From positions 1 to 64,000 of the forward strand of contig NZ_FOYM01000004.1 in the NCBI RefSeq assembly GCF_900115975.1: a stretch of DNA of 64,000 bases, read 5' to 3'. Position numbers and translations under genes: made by a program. Every line of letters begins with the position of its first letter. Position 1 is the stretch's first letter. The notes under the pieces were generated by a model. The model had not been told where the DNA came from and searched no databases. It saw nothing but the letters and a program-made list of their open reading frames with translations. The stretch is from Desulfoscipio geothermicus DSM 3669 (lineage in GTDB: Bacteria > Bacillota > Desulfotomaculia > Desulfotomaculales > Desulfallaceae). This document shows, piece by piece, positions 48,275-57,112 of the stretch.

Positions 48275-50209
48275 TTAAAACAAATCATCAAGTTTTAACT
48301 CGGCCAGTTTTTGAGGGGTAGGTTTTCCGGTTTGTGGGTCCCAGCCCCGGGCGCGGTAGTAGTCGGCCAGGGTTTCCCGCACTTTGGTCCGGTCCAGTTT
48401 GCGTCCTTTTTGGGGGCCGGCGCCCACCGGTTCCTCGTAAAACCGGGCGGGGTAGTCGCTATAGGCGGGTTTTTCCCCGTGTTTGATGTTAAACAGCTTT
48501 TGCAGGTTCCAGGTCCTTTCCCCGGCCTGGATAGCATCCTCCGGGGTGATGTCGATGCCTGTGAGGGCTGAATACAGCCCGGCGATGAGGGTGGGCCCGA
48601 CGGTGTGCAGCACCGGGGGCCTGATGCACATGCCCGTGGCGTTGTAAAGTGAAATCAGGTCCTCGGACCACTTGCTCATTTTGGGGATGTCCACGTCCCG
48701 GGTGGTGGGATCGAAGATCTCTTTTTTCAGTGCTTCCGGCATGTCCAGGTTGTGGTACATGGCTTCCGGAAAGGCAAATTTCTCCGTGCGGTAGGGCGTT
48801 GGGTTGTCATTATAGCGTAAATTTTCCACCGGGTTGCGGGTGCGCAGGTGGTCGCCGCCTCGGATGTTGGTAATGTATCCCAGGGTCCAGGTGGACCAGC
48901 GCCCGCGCGGGTCGATTAAAAAGCACTCCAGCCCTTTGACATGGGGGACGTTTTTATCGCTGCCCGTGATGCGGTCTGAGGCCCGGCGGGTGCCCTCGGC
49001 CAGCGTATCCCCGATCCCCTGCCGGTGGGCGATGTCGTGCAGCAGTTTAAAGGTTTGCTCTTCGCTGCCCCAGGGCAGGGGATAACCCAGGTCGCCCTCG
49101 CTTATTGTTCCCTTCTCGTATAACTCCATGGCCAGGGCCACGGCTGAGGCAGCGGAAACCATGTCCAGGCCCAGGCGCTGGCAAATTTCCGTGATGCGGG
49201 CGATGGCCGGCAGGTTGTTGATATCGCAACCGGCTCCGAACCCGATTACCGGTGTTACCTCCATATCCTTGACTTTCAAGCCCTTATACGGGCCGTCTTT
49301 GATTTCCACCCAGTGGGCGCAGGCGATGGGACAGGCGATGCAGGCCACCCCGCGGTTGCTGTACCGGGATACCTGTTTGCGGCTTCTGGATTCCACCCAA
49401 CCGTCAACGATACCGGTTTGAAAGTTGCGACCGGGCAGGATGCCGAATTCCTGGTAGGGCAGGGTTACCAGCATGGTGCCGAAGCGTTCGAAGGGGCCGT
49501 AAAATGGGGAAGCGTAAATGGCCTTGCGGGTGGCCGCCACCTTTTCCATGAATTCCCGCCGCCGGGCCACTCGAACATGTCCGGTGCCCCGGACGGCGAC
49601 GGCTTTCAGATTTTTGGAGCCCATCACCGCCCCCAGGCCGGTGCGGGCCCAGGCATCGAATGGACCGTTTTCGATGCTGGCGAAACGGACCAGGTTTTCG
49701 CCTGCGGGGCCGATGGAGGCCACTTGCATATCCCGGTCCCGTAATTCAGCGCGCAGGGCGGCAATGGTTTCCCAGGCATCCCGGCCCCACAGGTGTCCGG
49801 CGGGAATGATGCGCACGTTATCGTTGGTAACCAGGATATAAACCGGGTGCGCGGCCCGGCCCCGGATGACGATGCCGTCATAACCGGCGTATTTAAGCTC
49901 GCTGCCCCAGTAATTACCGGAGTTGGCGGTGCCGAACAGGCCGGTGGCCGGGGATTTGGCCGACACTTCCGACCGGCTGGCGGTGGGAACATTGGTGCCC
50001 ACCAGTGCGCCCACGTGGAAAACCAGTATGTTTTCGGGGCCCAGGGGGTCGGCGCCGGCCGGTAGTTCTTCATACAATACTTTGGCGTTAAATCCCACGC
50101 CGGAAAGGTATTTTCGATTACTCTCCCCATCCGGCAGGTAAGTTTTAATGCTATGCGTGGAAAGGTCAATGTCAAGGATTTTTCCTGCATATCCGAAGAT
50201 TGCCGTCAT
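48275..50209 (-). CDS. aor: Aldehyde:ferredoxin oxidoreductase (tungsten AOR family)
   Basis: A 644-aa AOR family enzyme. Family features: N-terminal I-L-D-I-D-L-S-T-H-S, K-Y-L-S-G-V-G-F-N-A, P-A-T-G-L-F-G-T-A-N-S-G-N-Y-W-G, the 4Fe-4S motif C-I-A-C-P-I-A-C with the fourth Cys in T-G-M-C-I-R-P, and pterin-binding blocks D-M-V-S-A-A-S-A-V-A. It interconverts aldehydes and acids with ferredoxin. ATG 50209 follows GGAGGTAA and overlaps the ferredoxin-like partner gene by four bases; a partner of this type suggests a heterodimeric enzyme. Confidence 0.9.
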   Translation of the reverse strand: MTAIFGYAGKILDIDLSTHSIKTYLPDGESNRKYLSGVGFNAKVLYEELPAGADPLGPENILVFHVGALVGTNVPTASRSEVSAKSPATGLFGTANSGNYWGSELKYAGYDGIVIRGRAAHPVYILVTNDNVRIIPAGHLWGRDAWETIAALRAELRDRDMQVASIGPAGENLVRFASIENGPFDAWARTGLGAVMGSKNLKAVAVRGTGHVRVARRREFMEKVAATRKAIYASPFYGPFERFGTMLVTLPYQEFGILPGRNFQTGIVDGWVESRSRKQVSRYSNRGVACIACPIACAHWVEIKDGPYKGLKVKDMEVTPVIGFGAGCDINNLPAIARITEICQRLGLDMVSAASAVALAMELYEKGTISEGDLGYPLPWGSEEQTFKLLHDIAHRQGIGDTLAEGTRRASDRITGSDKNVPHVKGLECFLIDPRGRWSTWTLGYITNIRGGDHLRTRNPVENLRYNDNPTPYRTEKFAFPEAMYHNLDMPEALKKEIFDPTTRDVDIPKMSKWSEDLISLYNATGMCIRPPVLHTVGPTLIAGLYSALTGIDITPEDAIQAGERTWNLQKLFNIKHGEKPAYSDYPARFYEEPVGAGPQKGRKLDRTKVRETLADYYRARGWDPQTGKPTPQKLAELKLDDLF

Positions 50210-50469
50210 CTGCTGCTTACCTCCCTCTCTTTTTTCCCCGGTACATCCACCAGTTGCAGGGCTCCTGACGGGCAGACCCGGGCGCATTGTTTACACCCGT
50301 TACAGGTAGAGGAAAATCGCAGTTCAAACGTTCCGGCAAATTCGTCCCGGCAAATGCGGATATTGGCCCGCCCGGTGTCAAACACACCGTGGTGGGCCAG
50401 TGAACAGGTCAGGGCGCAGGTGCTGCAGCCGATGCACTGCCACGGTCTGACTATTATTTCGGTGGCCAT
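50206..50469 (-). CDS. Ferredoxin-like electron-transfer subunit of the AOR
   Basis: An 87-aa protein with two 4Fe-4S cluster motifs: C-I-G-C-S-T-C-A-L-T-C and C-N-G-C-K-Q-C-A-R-V-C-P-S-G-A, as in HycB/AOR small subunits. ATG 50469 with GGTG upstream is preferred over GTG 50481. Transcribed first, its stop overlaps the AOR start, so a 1:1 complex is likely. Confidence 0.88.
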   Translation of the reverse strand: MATEIIVRPWQCIGCSTCALTCSLAHHGVFDTGRANIRICRDEFAGTFELRFSSTCNGCKQCARVCPSGALQLVDVPGKKEREVSSR

Positions 50470-50700
50470 AATTTTCACCACGCAAAAAAAGTTTGTGAAA
50501 TATATTCAATATTTTTTTCCTTTTACCTTTATTCAGTGACTATTTAAATAACATAAAAAGAGAAAAAGTTTCAGGTATTTGCCAGGATTGGTATTGTGGA
50601 TTATATTATAATAGATTACGATAAAATATAAGTTATAAGGGGTTACGGCGGTAAATAATTATGTACCGTCAAAAAGCAATTATTGAAGGGAGAATATGGT

Positions 50701-51648
50701 TTGCAATTACCACAACTAAAAATTGGCAATTTGCTTCCCAGGCTGCCTATTATCCAGGGAGGAATGGCTCTGCGGGTGTCCACCGCTTCGCTGGCCGCCG
50801 CCGTGGCCAACGCCGGGGGCATCGGGGTGATCGGGGCCACCGGGATGGAGTCGGACGAGCTGCGCGAGGAAATCAGGTTAGCGCGCGGGCAGACTGACGG
50901 CATTATCGGGGTGAACATTATGTTTGCCATTCGCAATTTTGCCACCCTGGTGCGGACGGCCCTGGAGGAAAAAATAGACGTCATATTCTCGGGGGCGGGT
51001 TTTTCCCGGGATATATTCGGTTGGGGGCGCGAGGCCGGGGTGCCCGTGGTTTCCATAGTTTCCTCGGGCAAGCTGGCCGCCATTGCCGAGAAATACGGCG
51101 CCGCCGCAGTGGTGGCCGAAGGTACGGAAGCCGGGGGACATTTGGGCACCAACCGCTCCATTTGTGAAATACTGCCGGAGATCAGAAAGAGAGTGAAAAT
51201 CCCGGTGATTGCCGCCGGCGGCATCGTCGACGGTTTTGGGGTGGCCCGGATGCTCAAACTGGGCGCCGACGGGGTGCAAATGGCTACCCGTTTTGTATTG
51301 AGCAAGGAGTGCGCTGTGGCCGATGCTTTCAAGGAAATGTACCTGCGGGCCAGGCCGGAGGATGTGCTGGTGGTGGAAAGTCCAGTGGGCATGCCCGGGC
51401 GGGCTTTGCGCAACAAGTTTGTAGACAAGTTGATGCATGGCACTCAACCCGGACCGGAGCGATGCCGCAACTGCCTCAAAGCATGTTCCAACAAGTATTG
51501 TATCATGGATGCCCTGGAGAACTCCCGTACCGGGGAGGTGGACGAGGGGCTGGTTTTTTGCGGGCAAAATGTGTTTAAAATCAAGGAAATCCTGTCCGTT
51601 AAAGAAATTTTTCAGCGCATCGTGCGCGAGGTTCAATCGGTGAGTTAA
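50701..51648 (+). CDS. Nitronate monooxygenase/FabK-like FMN enzyme with a C-terminal Cys motif
   Basis: A 315-aa TIM-barrel flavoprotein: L-P-I-I-Q-G-G-M-A-L-R-V-S-T, A-N-A-G-G-I-G-V-I-G-A-T-G, E-G-T-E-A-G-G-H-L-G, A-A-G-G-I-V-D-G and G-A-D-G-V-Q-M-A-T-R-F match 2-nitropropane dioxygenase/FabK enzymes. The C-terminus adds C-R-N-C-L-K-A-C-S-N-K-Y-C, a four-Cys motif fit for an Fe-S cluster, as in a subset of anaerobe enzymes. TTG 50701 after AGGGAG is preferred over TTG 50683. FabK-type enoyl-ACP reductase function is possible; no fab genes are nearby. Confidence 0.82.
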   Translation: MQLPQLKIGNLLPRLPIIQGGMALRVSTASLAAAVANAGGIGVIGATGMESDELREEIRLARGQTDGIIGVNIMFAIRNFATLVRTALEEKIDVIFSGAGFSRDIFGWGREAGVPVVSIVSSGKLAAIAEKYGAAAVVAEGTEAGGHLGTNRSICEILPEIRKRVKIPVIAAGGIVDGFGVARMLKLGADGVQMATRFVLSKECAVADAFKEMYLRARPEDVLVVESPVGMPGRALRNKFVDKLMHGTQPGPERCRNCLKACSNKYCIMDALENSRTGEVDEGLVFCGQNVFKIKEILSVKEIFQRIVREVQSVS

Positions 51649-51660
51649 AGCACCCGTTGT

Positions 51661-51981
51661 TCAAAACAGGTATTGTATAACCAGCAGCACGGTGATCGCG
51701 CCGGCCAGGCTGAAAGCGATGTTCCGAGTGAAATAGGCGATTATGCCGGCAGCCAGCACGGTGACCAGGTCGGTCACGTGGGCCTGCGGTGCCAGGCTGT
51801 TGCCTTCCACCAGCAGGGGCGGCGTGATCATGCTGGCAAAAATAACGGTGGGCAATAATTTGAGCCATTTGCGCACCGGTTGGGAAAGATTTGTTTTATT
51901 TAAAATGTAATAGGGCAATAAACGGGGGATGGCGGTTACGAGGGCCATTCCGCCGATGATCAACCAGATTTTTGCGTCCAT
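51661..51981 (-). CDS. azlD: AzlD-like branched-chain amino-acid exporter subunit
   Basis: A 106-aa protein with four helices (I-G-G-M-A-L-V-T-A-I-P-R-L-L-P, L-L-P-T-V-I-F-A-S-M-I-T-P-P-L-L) typical of AzlD, the small partner of AzlC. ATG 51981 lies within the last codons of azlC (22-base overlap). The pair exports branched-chain amino acids or analogues. Confidence 0.88.
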   Translation of the reverse strand: MDAKIWLIIGGMALVTAIPRLLPYYILNKTNLSQPVRKWLKLLPTVIFASMITPPLLVEGNSLAPQAHVTDLVTVLAAGIIAYFTRNIAFSLAGAITVLLVIQYLF

Positions 51982-52667
51982 TTTTGCACCCCCAGTACGG
52001 TTACGGAAGCTATCAAGCTGGCCAGCAGAATGGCAGTGTTGCGGTAGCCGCCCATGGTGAACGCCACGGCAAGGGTACCGGCCAGTACCGCCGCCCAAAA
52101 TTCCGGATAGCTGGAAACTGAAAGCACCAGGATGGCGGCAAACAACGAATAAAGGGCGGCCTGCATGCCCAAGTCCGCCAGCCCGGGAAGCGCACTGCCC
52201 AGCAGCAGACCGGCCAGCGTGGCTATAAACCACTGTACATAGACAGACAGGTTGGCGCCTACTATATACTGGTAAGAGGCCCGTTGTCCCTTGCCCAAGC
52301 GCTGGGAAATCAGGGCGAAGCTTTCGTCGGTAATAAGCAGTCCGACGGGCAGGTAACTTGCCAGGCGGCGGCCCGGGATCAGGCCGGCCACGTATGAACT
52401 CATCAGGAAATGCCTTAGGTTGATAAAGAAAGTACCTAAAACGATGGTGGTGGCGGAAGCCCCCGCGCCGAGCATAGTGATTGCCAGGAACTGGCTGGCA
52501 CCGGCAAAAACAATGGTGGACATACCCACGGCGGCCCAGGTCGACAGCCCTGCATCGGCGGACATGGTGCCAAACAACAGGCCCAGCGGAAGCAGCTCAA
52601 AGGCAAAGATAAAGGTGGCGACAAAACCCTGAATAAATTCTCTGGTACCGTCTCGCAAAATAATCAC
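51960..52667 (-). CDS. azlC: AzlC-like branched-chain amino-acid exporter subunit
   Basis: A 235-aa protein with about six helices: L-P-L-G-L-L-F-G, F-A-G-A-S-Q-F-L-A, F-I-N-L-R-H-F-L-M-S and L-L-I-T-D-E-S-F-A are AzlC landmarks. GTG 52667 with GCGGTG. First gene of the two-gene minus-strand operon. Confidence 0.9.
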   Translation of the reverse strand: MIILRDGTREFIQGFVATFIFAFELLPLGLLFGTMSADAGLSTWAAVGMSTIVFAGASQFLAITMLGAGASATTIVLGTFFINLRHFLMSSYVAGLIPGRRLASYLPVGLLITDESFALISQRLGKGQRASYQYIVGANLSVYVQWFIATLAGLLLGSALPGLADLGMQAALYSLFAAILVLSVSSYPEFWAAVLAGTLAVAFTMGGYRNTAILLASLIASVTVLGVQKWTQKSG

Positions 52668-52748
52668 CGCTTTGTATTTGGTTAGTTGGAGTTACTTTTT
52701 TAGCATACACCTGATGTGTTTTATGTCAAGTATTTCAGGAGGGTTTTT

Positions 52749-53285
52749 ATGACAGAAAAAAACATTTACGCTTACGGAGATAGAAAACCGGTGCTGCACG
52801 AAACTGTTTTTATCGCCCCCGGAGCCCGAGTCATTGGCCGGGTGGAGATCGGCGCTGATTCCAGTGTCTGGTATAATGCGGTAATCCGCGGTGATGTTGA
52901 TGAGGTGAAAATTGGTGCCGGTACCAATATACAGGATGGAGCGGTGCTGCACGAGGACGGAGGCTTCCCGCTGGTCATCGGGGACAACGTAACGGTGGGG
53001 CATAATGCCATATTGCATGGCTGCCACGTCGGTAACGGCGCTGTGGTCGGCATGGGGGCCATTATTATGTCCGGAGCCCGGATCGGCGCCAACAGCGTCA
53101 TCGGAGCCGGGGCGCTGGTGCCCGGGGGCAAAGAGTTTCCACCCAACGTGCTGGTCATGGGGTCCCCGGCCAGGGTAGTGAGGGAATTGTCCCAGGAAGA
53201 TATAGAGAACTTCGGTAAAATGGCAAAACATTACCGCAAGCGGGCCATATACTGCCGGGGGGAGGACCAAAATCCCGATTTTTAA
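52749..53285 (+). CDS. Gamma-class carbonic anhydrase-like protein
   Basis: A 178-aa left-handed beta-helix protein of the gamma-CA/YrdA group. Hexapeptide repeats run through the chain; zinc-ligand His residues occur in V-L-H-E-D and V-G-H-N-A-I-L-H-G-C, and R-G-D-V follows the usual strand. TTCAGGAGGGTTTTT precedes ATG 52749. Many such proteins bind zinc, but activity varies. Confidence 0.88.
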   Translation: MTEKNIYAYGDRKPVLHETVFIAPGARVIGRVEIGADSSVWYNAVIRGDVDEVKIGAGTNIQDGAVLHEDGGFPLVIGDNVTVGHNAILHGCHVGNGAVVGMGAIIMSGARIGANSVIGAGALVPGGKEFPPNVLVMGSPARVVRELSQEDIENFGKMAKHYRKRAIYCRGEDQNPDF

Positions 53286-53586
53286 AGCTGTGGGACAGGT
53301 AGTGTCACTTGTTCAGAGGGTTCTAACCGAAGGTAATACTTTCAGGCCCCAAAAAAACTGATTTGTGTTATAATATAAATTGCTGTTTATATTTTGCGCA
53401 ATTTTGTTCCTGCTGTTTTTGGCGCTGGTTGTCGGCTGCTATTTTTAACTTGCGCAAATTTTTAAAAAATCATATGATAACCCTAAGCATTTGCTTGTAT
53501 CAGGGTGGCATATTGAAATATTGTTAATATATTAATTAATTGGTTTTTGTTGCTAATAAGATCGTTGCAAAATGAGGTGATAAAAT
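53286..53586 (+). promoter_or_regulatory. crp1 upstream region with two TTGCGCAA palindromes
   Basis: A TATAAT -10-like hexamer lies near 53370. TTTTGCGCAATTTT (core 53394-53401) and ACTTGCGCAAATTT (core 53450-53457) share the palindrome TTGCGCAA, 56 bases apart. No copy of the TGTC-N8-GACA element seen downstream of the other CRP genes is present. No coding frame stands out. Confidence 0.4.
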
Positions 53587-54291
53587 ATGAGTAACATCAG
53601 CGGTATCATGGATTTGTCCGCCAACAGCAACATATTGAGGTCCGACCCCATGCTGACCGAGATGGAAAAGATGCTTATCCGGGGGGCCGGTTCCATGGTA
53701 CATTATCCCAAGGGGCACGTAATATTTGCCGCCGGAGATATTTCCGACCGGGTTTACTTGCTGGAGAGCGGGTGGGTGAAGATTTACCGGCTGTCCGCCG
53801 ACGGTCGGAGGGTTACGGTTGGCAGTATCCGCAATCCCGGTGAATTGATGGGCCTGGCGGAAGCCATACTGGGGGTGGAGCGTACCTGCTTTGCCGGAGC
53901 CATTAACAATGTATCCATGGTGGTTATGACCAAAAGCAAATTTGAGGAACTAATGGCCCAGCATCCTTTTTTGGCCATAAAAGTGGCCAAGTTACTGGGT
54001 GCCAGGATGCGCGAGGCGGAGGCCATTATCCACGAAATGGTTTGCTGGCAGGCTCCCGGCAGATTAGCTCTGATGCTGATGAAAATGGGCGAGCGGATGG
54101 GCGAGCAGACCAAGAACGGCATCAAGATAAACCTGCAGCTGACGCATGAAGAAATAGCCAACATGGTGGGAACATCCCGGCAGACGGTTACTTCGCTGCT
54201 GAACACCTTCAAGCAGGAAAAAAGCATTGTTTTTGAAGGACGGACGATTCGCATCGTCAATCCCGATAAACTGGCCAAATGGGTGGTATAA
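53587..54291 (+). CDS. CRP/FNR-family regulator 1
   Basis: A 234-aa regulator: cNMP-like beta-barrel (Y-P-K-G-H-V-I-F-A-A-G-D-I-S-D-R-V-Y-L-L-E-S-G-W-V-K-I-Y), dimer helix, and a winged helix-turn-helix with recognition helix G-T-S-R-Q-T-V-T-S-L-L-N. Arg-Gln-Thr at these positions matches CooA, which binds TGTCA-N6-CGACA. The CooA heme ligands are not present. A Cys (residue 101) in E-R-T-C-x-A is shared by all three paralogues and could be a sensor. ATGAGGTGATAAAAT precedes the ATG. First of three regulators in the 53.6-58.5 kb region. Confidence 0.88.
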   Translation: MSNISGIMDLSANSNILRSDPMLTEMEKMLIRGAGSMVHYPKGHVIFAAGDISDRVYLLESGWVKIYRLSADGRRVTVGSIRNPGELMGLAEAILGVERTCFAGAINNVSMVVMTKSKFEELMAQHPFLAIKVAKLLGARMREAEAIIHEMVCWQAPGRLALMLMKMGERMGEQTKNGIKINLQLTHEEIANMVGTSRQTVTSLLNTFKQEKSIVFEGRTIRIVNPDKLAKWVV

Positions 54292-54321
54292 AAGACCGGT
54301 AGCTGTTAGCGCCGGTCTTTT
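54291..54321 (+). terminator. Terminator after crp1
   Basis: AAAGACCGG...CCGGTCTTT then T; begins at the crp1 stop codon and ends at the first operator site. Confidence 0.75.
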
Positions 54322-54392
54322 GACATTTAAGCGACTGATTATTGTCTGATGTGTGACTGCAATGAAGGACAAAAGATATTTTAATGTATTAA
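54321..54392 (+). promoter_or_regulatory. Predicted CRP-type operator pair and class II promoter for crp2
   Basis: TGACATTTAAGCGACT (54321-54336) and TGTCTGATGTGTGACT (54343-54358) fit TGTCN-N6-NGACA with one to two mismatches and start 22 bp apart. The second is centred at 54350.5; a -10-like TTTAAT begins 29.5 bp later at 54380, giving a centre of about -41.5 for a start near 54392. Confidence 0.6.
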
Positions 54393-54426
54393 GGTGCTTT
54401 ATTTAATGTCAAGCGGAGGAAAGTCC

Positions 54427-55089
54427 ATGGATATAAAAAACATAGTTAAACTGGAAGATTGCGAAAGGGAAATGTTGCGTCAGGTGGGATTGACCAGGTA
54501 TTATAAACGGGGGGAAAACATTTTTTGCCACGGGGACCCGGCGGACCGGGTATACTTGATTGAAAGCGGTTGGGTCAAAATTTTTCGTATTAATGGGAAC
54601 GGACGGTACGTTACGGTGGGTTCCATACGCCAGCCCGGTGAAATGATGGGGTTGGCGGAAGCGCTGCATGGTGTGGAGCGTACCTGTAACGCCGGTGCCG
54701 TTACGGATGTGCAACTGGTAACCATTTACCGGGAAAAGTTTTTCGAATTGCTGGAATGCGAGACGTTGCTGGCCTTGAAGGTGGCCAAACTACTGGCCTT
54801 TCGCATGCGGGACGCCGAGATGGCCGTGCATGAAATCGTCACCCGCCAGGTGGCGGGCCGTTTGGCCACGCTTTTGTTGAAATTTGCGGAAAGCTGCGGC
54901 CAGCAGGTAGCCGGCGGAATTACCATTGAACCCCGTTTTACCCACGAGGAACTGGCAGCCATGATCGGGGCGTCCCGGCAGACGGTTACGGCGATACTGA
55001 CTGCCATGCGTGACGAACAATGCGTGGAAATTGAAGGGGGCTCGATAAAAATAACCAACTGGCATGCTCTGCAGCGCTTTATTTCCTGA
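54427..55089 (+). CDS. CRP/FNR-family regulator 2
   Basis: A 220-aa paralogue of the preceding regulator (H-G-D-P-A-D-R-V-Y-L-I-E-S-G-W-V-K-I-F, recognition helix G-A-S-R-Q-T-V-T-A-I-L-T). It keeps the shared Cys (residue 87, E-R-T-C-N-A) and has extra Cys near the ends of the barrel (F-C-H-G-D). ATG 54427 with AAGCGGAGGAAA upstream; an in-frame GTG 54394 lies too close to the predicted start of transcription. Predicted to be activated from the site pair at 54321-54358. Confidence 0.87.
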   Translation: MDIKNIVKLEDCEREMLRQVGLTRYYKRGENIFCHGDPADRVYLIESGWVKIFRINGNGRYVTVGSIRQPGEMMGLAEALHGVERTCNAGAVTDVQLVTIYREKFFELLECETLLALKVAKLLAFRMRDAEMAVHEIVTRQVAGRLATLLLKFAESCGQQVAGGITIEPRFTHEELAAMIGASRQTVTAILTAMRDEQCVEIEGGSIKITNWHALQRFIS

Positions 55090-55155
55090 TGTGTAAGGTG
55101 TCAGTCGATTGTTCGCGCCGGCGCTGCGAATAAAAAGATACAAATACAACTCATA

Positions 55156-55256
55156 AAAAGGTGTCGTGCAGGCGACACCTTTTTGTCGTTAAGACGACTT
55201 TTTGACTGTCAAGCCGGTGACATCTAGCGTATAAATTATTTGCTATGCTTATTGTA
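55156..55256 (+). promoter_or_regulatory. Predicted triple CRP-type operator and class II promoter for the TauE gene
   Basis: TGTCGTGCAGGCGACA (55162), TGTCGTTAAGACGACT (55184) and TGTCAAGCCGGTGACA (55207) are 16-bp inverted repeats spaced 22 and 23 bp. The third is centred at 55214.5 and a -10-like TATGCT starts 29.5 bp later (55244), so its centre would be -41.5 for a start near 55256. The first site is embedded in a hairpin with a T run (55156-55185), which also serves as the crp2 terminator. Confidence 0.65.
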
Positions 55257-55509
55257 AACATTATTAAAAATGATCATTATTCTAAAATGTTAAGCCTTTC
55301 TTGCTTTGATCTGGTCATGGCCGTTATAGCTGACGGTCATGCGATAATAATACGCTTTCCGGCAACTGTTTATAAAAAAAGTCTGATGATTAATTAATTT
55401 AACATCGGTTGTCAGGCAGCGTGAAAATTATTCAAAAGGGGGGGATTTGACAAGTAACAGTAGTAATACTATTTATTTTCAAAATAAAAATAACAGGGGG
55501 GTTTTTGTT

Positions 55510-56493
55510 TTGGATCTTATAGCAGGTAATCCAATAATGATTTTGCTTTGGGGAATTATCGTAGGTTATGTGTTTTCCACAGTAGGTGCCGCCGGCGCTA
55601 TCTTAACCTTTATCGGTCAAACCATTGTGTTTAAGTTTGACAAGGCCATGATCAAGAACCTCATGGGCGCCGGGGTGGCGGAGGCTGAAGCCAAAGCTGC
55701 CGCCAAAAACACCTTGAAGGTGCATAATTTGATGGCTGTTATCTTTTCTCCCATTATTGCGGTACCCAGGTACTTTAAGGAGAAAAGGGTGGCCATACCC
55801 CTTGCCATGTGCGTAGCTGCCGGTGTAGTCCTGGGCGCAATAATAGGCCCCATGATCCCCATGACCTTAAAACAATATAAGTTCTGGTTCGGGGTTATTA
55901 CTTTCTTTATTGGCATTAGATTATATTATGAAACCACTGAAACTTATCGTAAAGGTAAACAAAAACTGCAGAACATTTCCAAAAAGTTTGAAGCCAAGGT
56001 TAAAGAACTTAAACAGTCCGGCAATTGGAACGAACTGGCTGCTGAAGGTTTTAAAGTCAACAGATTCAATGTTTCCAGCTTAAAGTTCACTTTCTGGGGT
56101 GAGGAATTCTCCATTAACCCCATTATGGCAGCAGTGGGTGGTTTCTTTATCGCCATTATCGCTTCCATGTTCGGTCTGGGCGGCGGCTTTATGCTGGTGC
56201 CGTACCTGTCCTCCGTATTCGTGTTGCCGATGTTCGTAGTTTCCGGCACTTCTATTACCATTGTGCTTGTTAACTCCGTGGTGGCTATTATCAGCTACCT
56301 GCAAAAAGGCGCCCAGCCCGACCTTTTGTTTATGGGTATCATGCTGGTTGGTATCGCCATCGGTTCCTTTGTCGGGCCTGCTACCCAGAAGTATTATAAA
56401 GAAAAATATCTCAGGTTGTTCCTGGCAGCCATTCTGCTTTTCTACGGCCTGCGCTATATGGGCGTATGGGCTGCGCTGGGTATTCCTATCTAA
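55510..56493 (+). CDS. TauE/SafE-family sulfite/organosulfur exporter
   Basis: A 327-aa membrane protein with about eight helices in two repeats (G-Y-V-F-S-T-V-G-A-A-G-A-I-L and I-A-S-M-F-G-L-G-G-G-F-M-L-V-P-Y-L), typical of TauE/SafE transporters. It has a long soluble loop near residues 165-205 seen in homologues of sulfate reducers. TTG 55510 (AGGGGGG upstream; product M-D-L-I-A-G-N-P) is preferred over TTG 55447. Likely moves sulfite, sulfonate or a related anion; predicted to be under the CRP sites upstream. Confidence 0.85.
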   Translation: MDLIAGNPIMILLWGIIVGYVFSTVGAAGAILTFIGQTIVFKFDKAMIKNLMGAGVAEAEAKAAAKNTLKVHNLMAVIFSPIIAVPRYFKEKRVAIPLAMCVAAGVVLGAIIGPMIPMTLKQYKFWFGVITFFIGIRLYYETTETYRKGKQKLQNISKKFEAKVKELKQSGNWNELAAEGFKVNRFNVSSLKFTFWGEEFSINPIMAAVGGFFIAIIASMFGLGGGFMLVPYLSSVFVLPMFVVSGTSITIVLVNSVVAIISYLQKGAQPDLLFMGIMLVGIAIGSFVGPATQKYYKEKYLRLFLAAILLFYGLRYMGVWAALGIPI

Positions 56494-56516
56494 GGTAAAT
56501 TAACTTGGATTTTTTA

Positions 56517-56556
56517 AAAGCTATCACCGGGGATAATCCCAGTGATAGCTTTTTAA
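56517..56556 (+). terminator. Terminator after the TauE gene
   Basis: AGCTATCACCGGGG...CCCAGTGATAGCT followed by TTTTTAA. Confidence 0.85.
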
Positions 56557-56615
56557 TGCATTTGACCTCTATTTAAATTACTTATATACTGTTACAATAG
56601 AAATTTTGAAGGGTA

Positions 56616-57077
56616 GTGGTGGTAATAAATGTAAAAGCTGCCTTTTTTGTCAGCTTGCTTGCTGTTATTGTGACCACACTGGTGGTTATAATATCTGCCC
56701 GGCTGTCCCAACAAAAGAGAAAAGACGAAATAATGTCCGAAATAAAAAAATATAACGAGCTTTCCAGGGATGCTTCCGAAGTAGGGGCTAAAAGTATGTA
56801 CGCCGCATTTCAGAAACAAGGTAATGAAACGCTGATGAATTATTTTATGACCATCTATAAAGAAGCTGTAGTGGAAATTGCTTTACACGTCCTAGCCTTG
56901 GGCATTTTACAAAAATATTACCCAGTAACGGTTATTCGCTTTCCAATTCATGTGTGGGGTTTCGGGGACGGTTTGGGCAGCGTGGGTTGGTATGTTATCA
57001 GTGCTTTTGCATTTTTCTTTCTGGTTATTAAACGTCTAAGGCCAAAGATTAGATTTTTTAGACCTTACTGGGTATAA
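56616..57077 (+). CDS. EMC3/TMCO1 (DUF106)-like membrane protein
   Basis: A 153-aa protein: N-terminal membrane helix, a charged coiled coil (Q-Q-K-R-K-D-E-I-M-S-E-I-K-K-Y-N-E-L), then two helices separated by F-P-I-H-V-W-G-F-G-D-G-L-G-S-V-G-W-Y. The helix-coiled coil-helix plan and the terminal G-W-Y recall the Oxa1-superfamily DUF106 proteins (archaeal and EMC3-like) that insert membrane proteins. Similarity is judged by eye, so moderate. GTG 56616 is the likely start. Confidence 0.5.
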   Translation: MVVINVKAAFFVSLLAVIVTTLVVIISARLSQQKRKDEIMSEIKKYNELSRDASEVGAKSMYAAFQKQGNETLMNYFMTIYKEAVVEIALHVLALGILQKYYPVTVIRFPIHVWGFGDGLGSVGWYVISAFAFFFLVIKRLRPKIRFFRPYWV

Positions 57078-57112
57078 CCAGCCTTAAAGGCAATTATCAA
57101 GTTGTATCAGTT

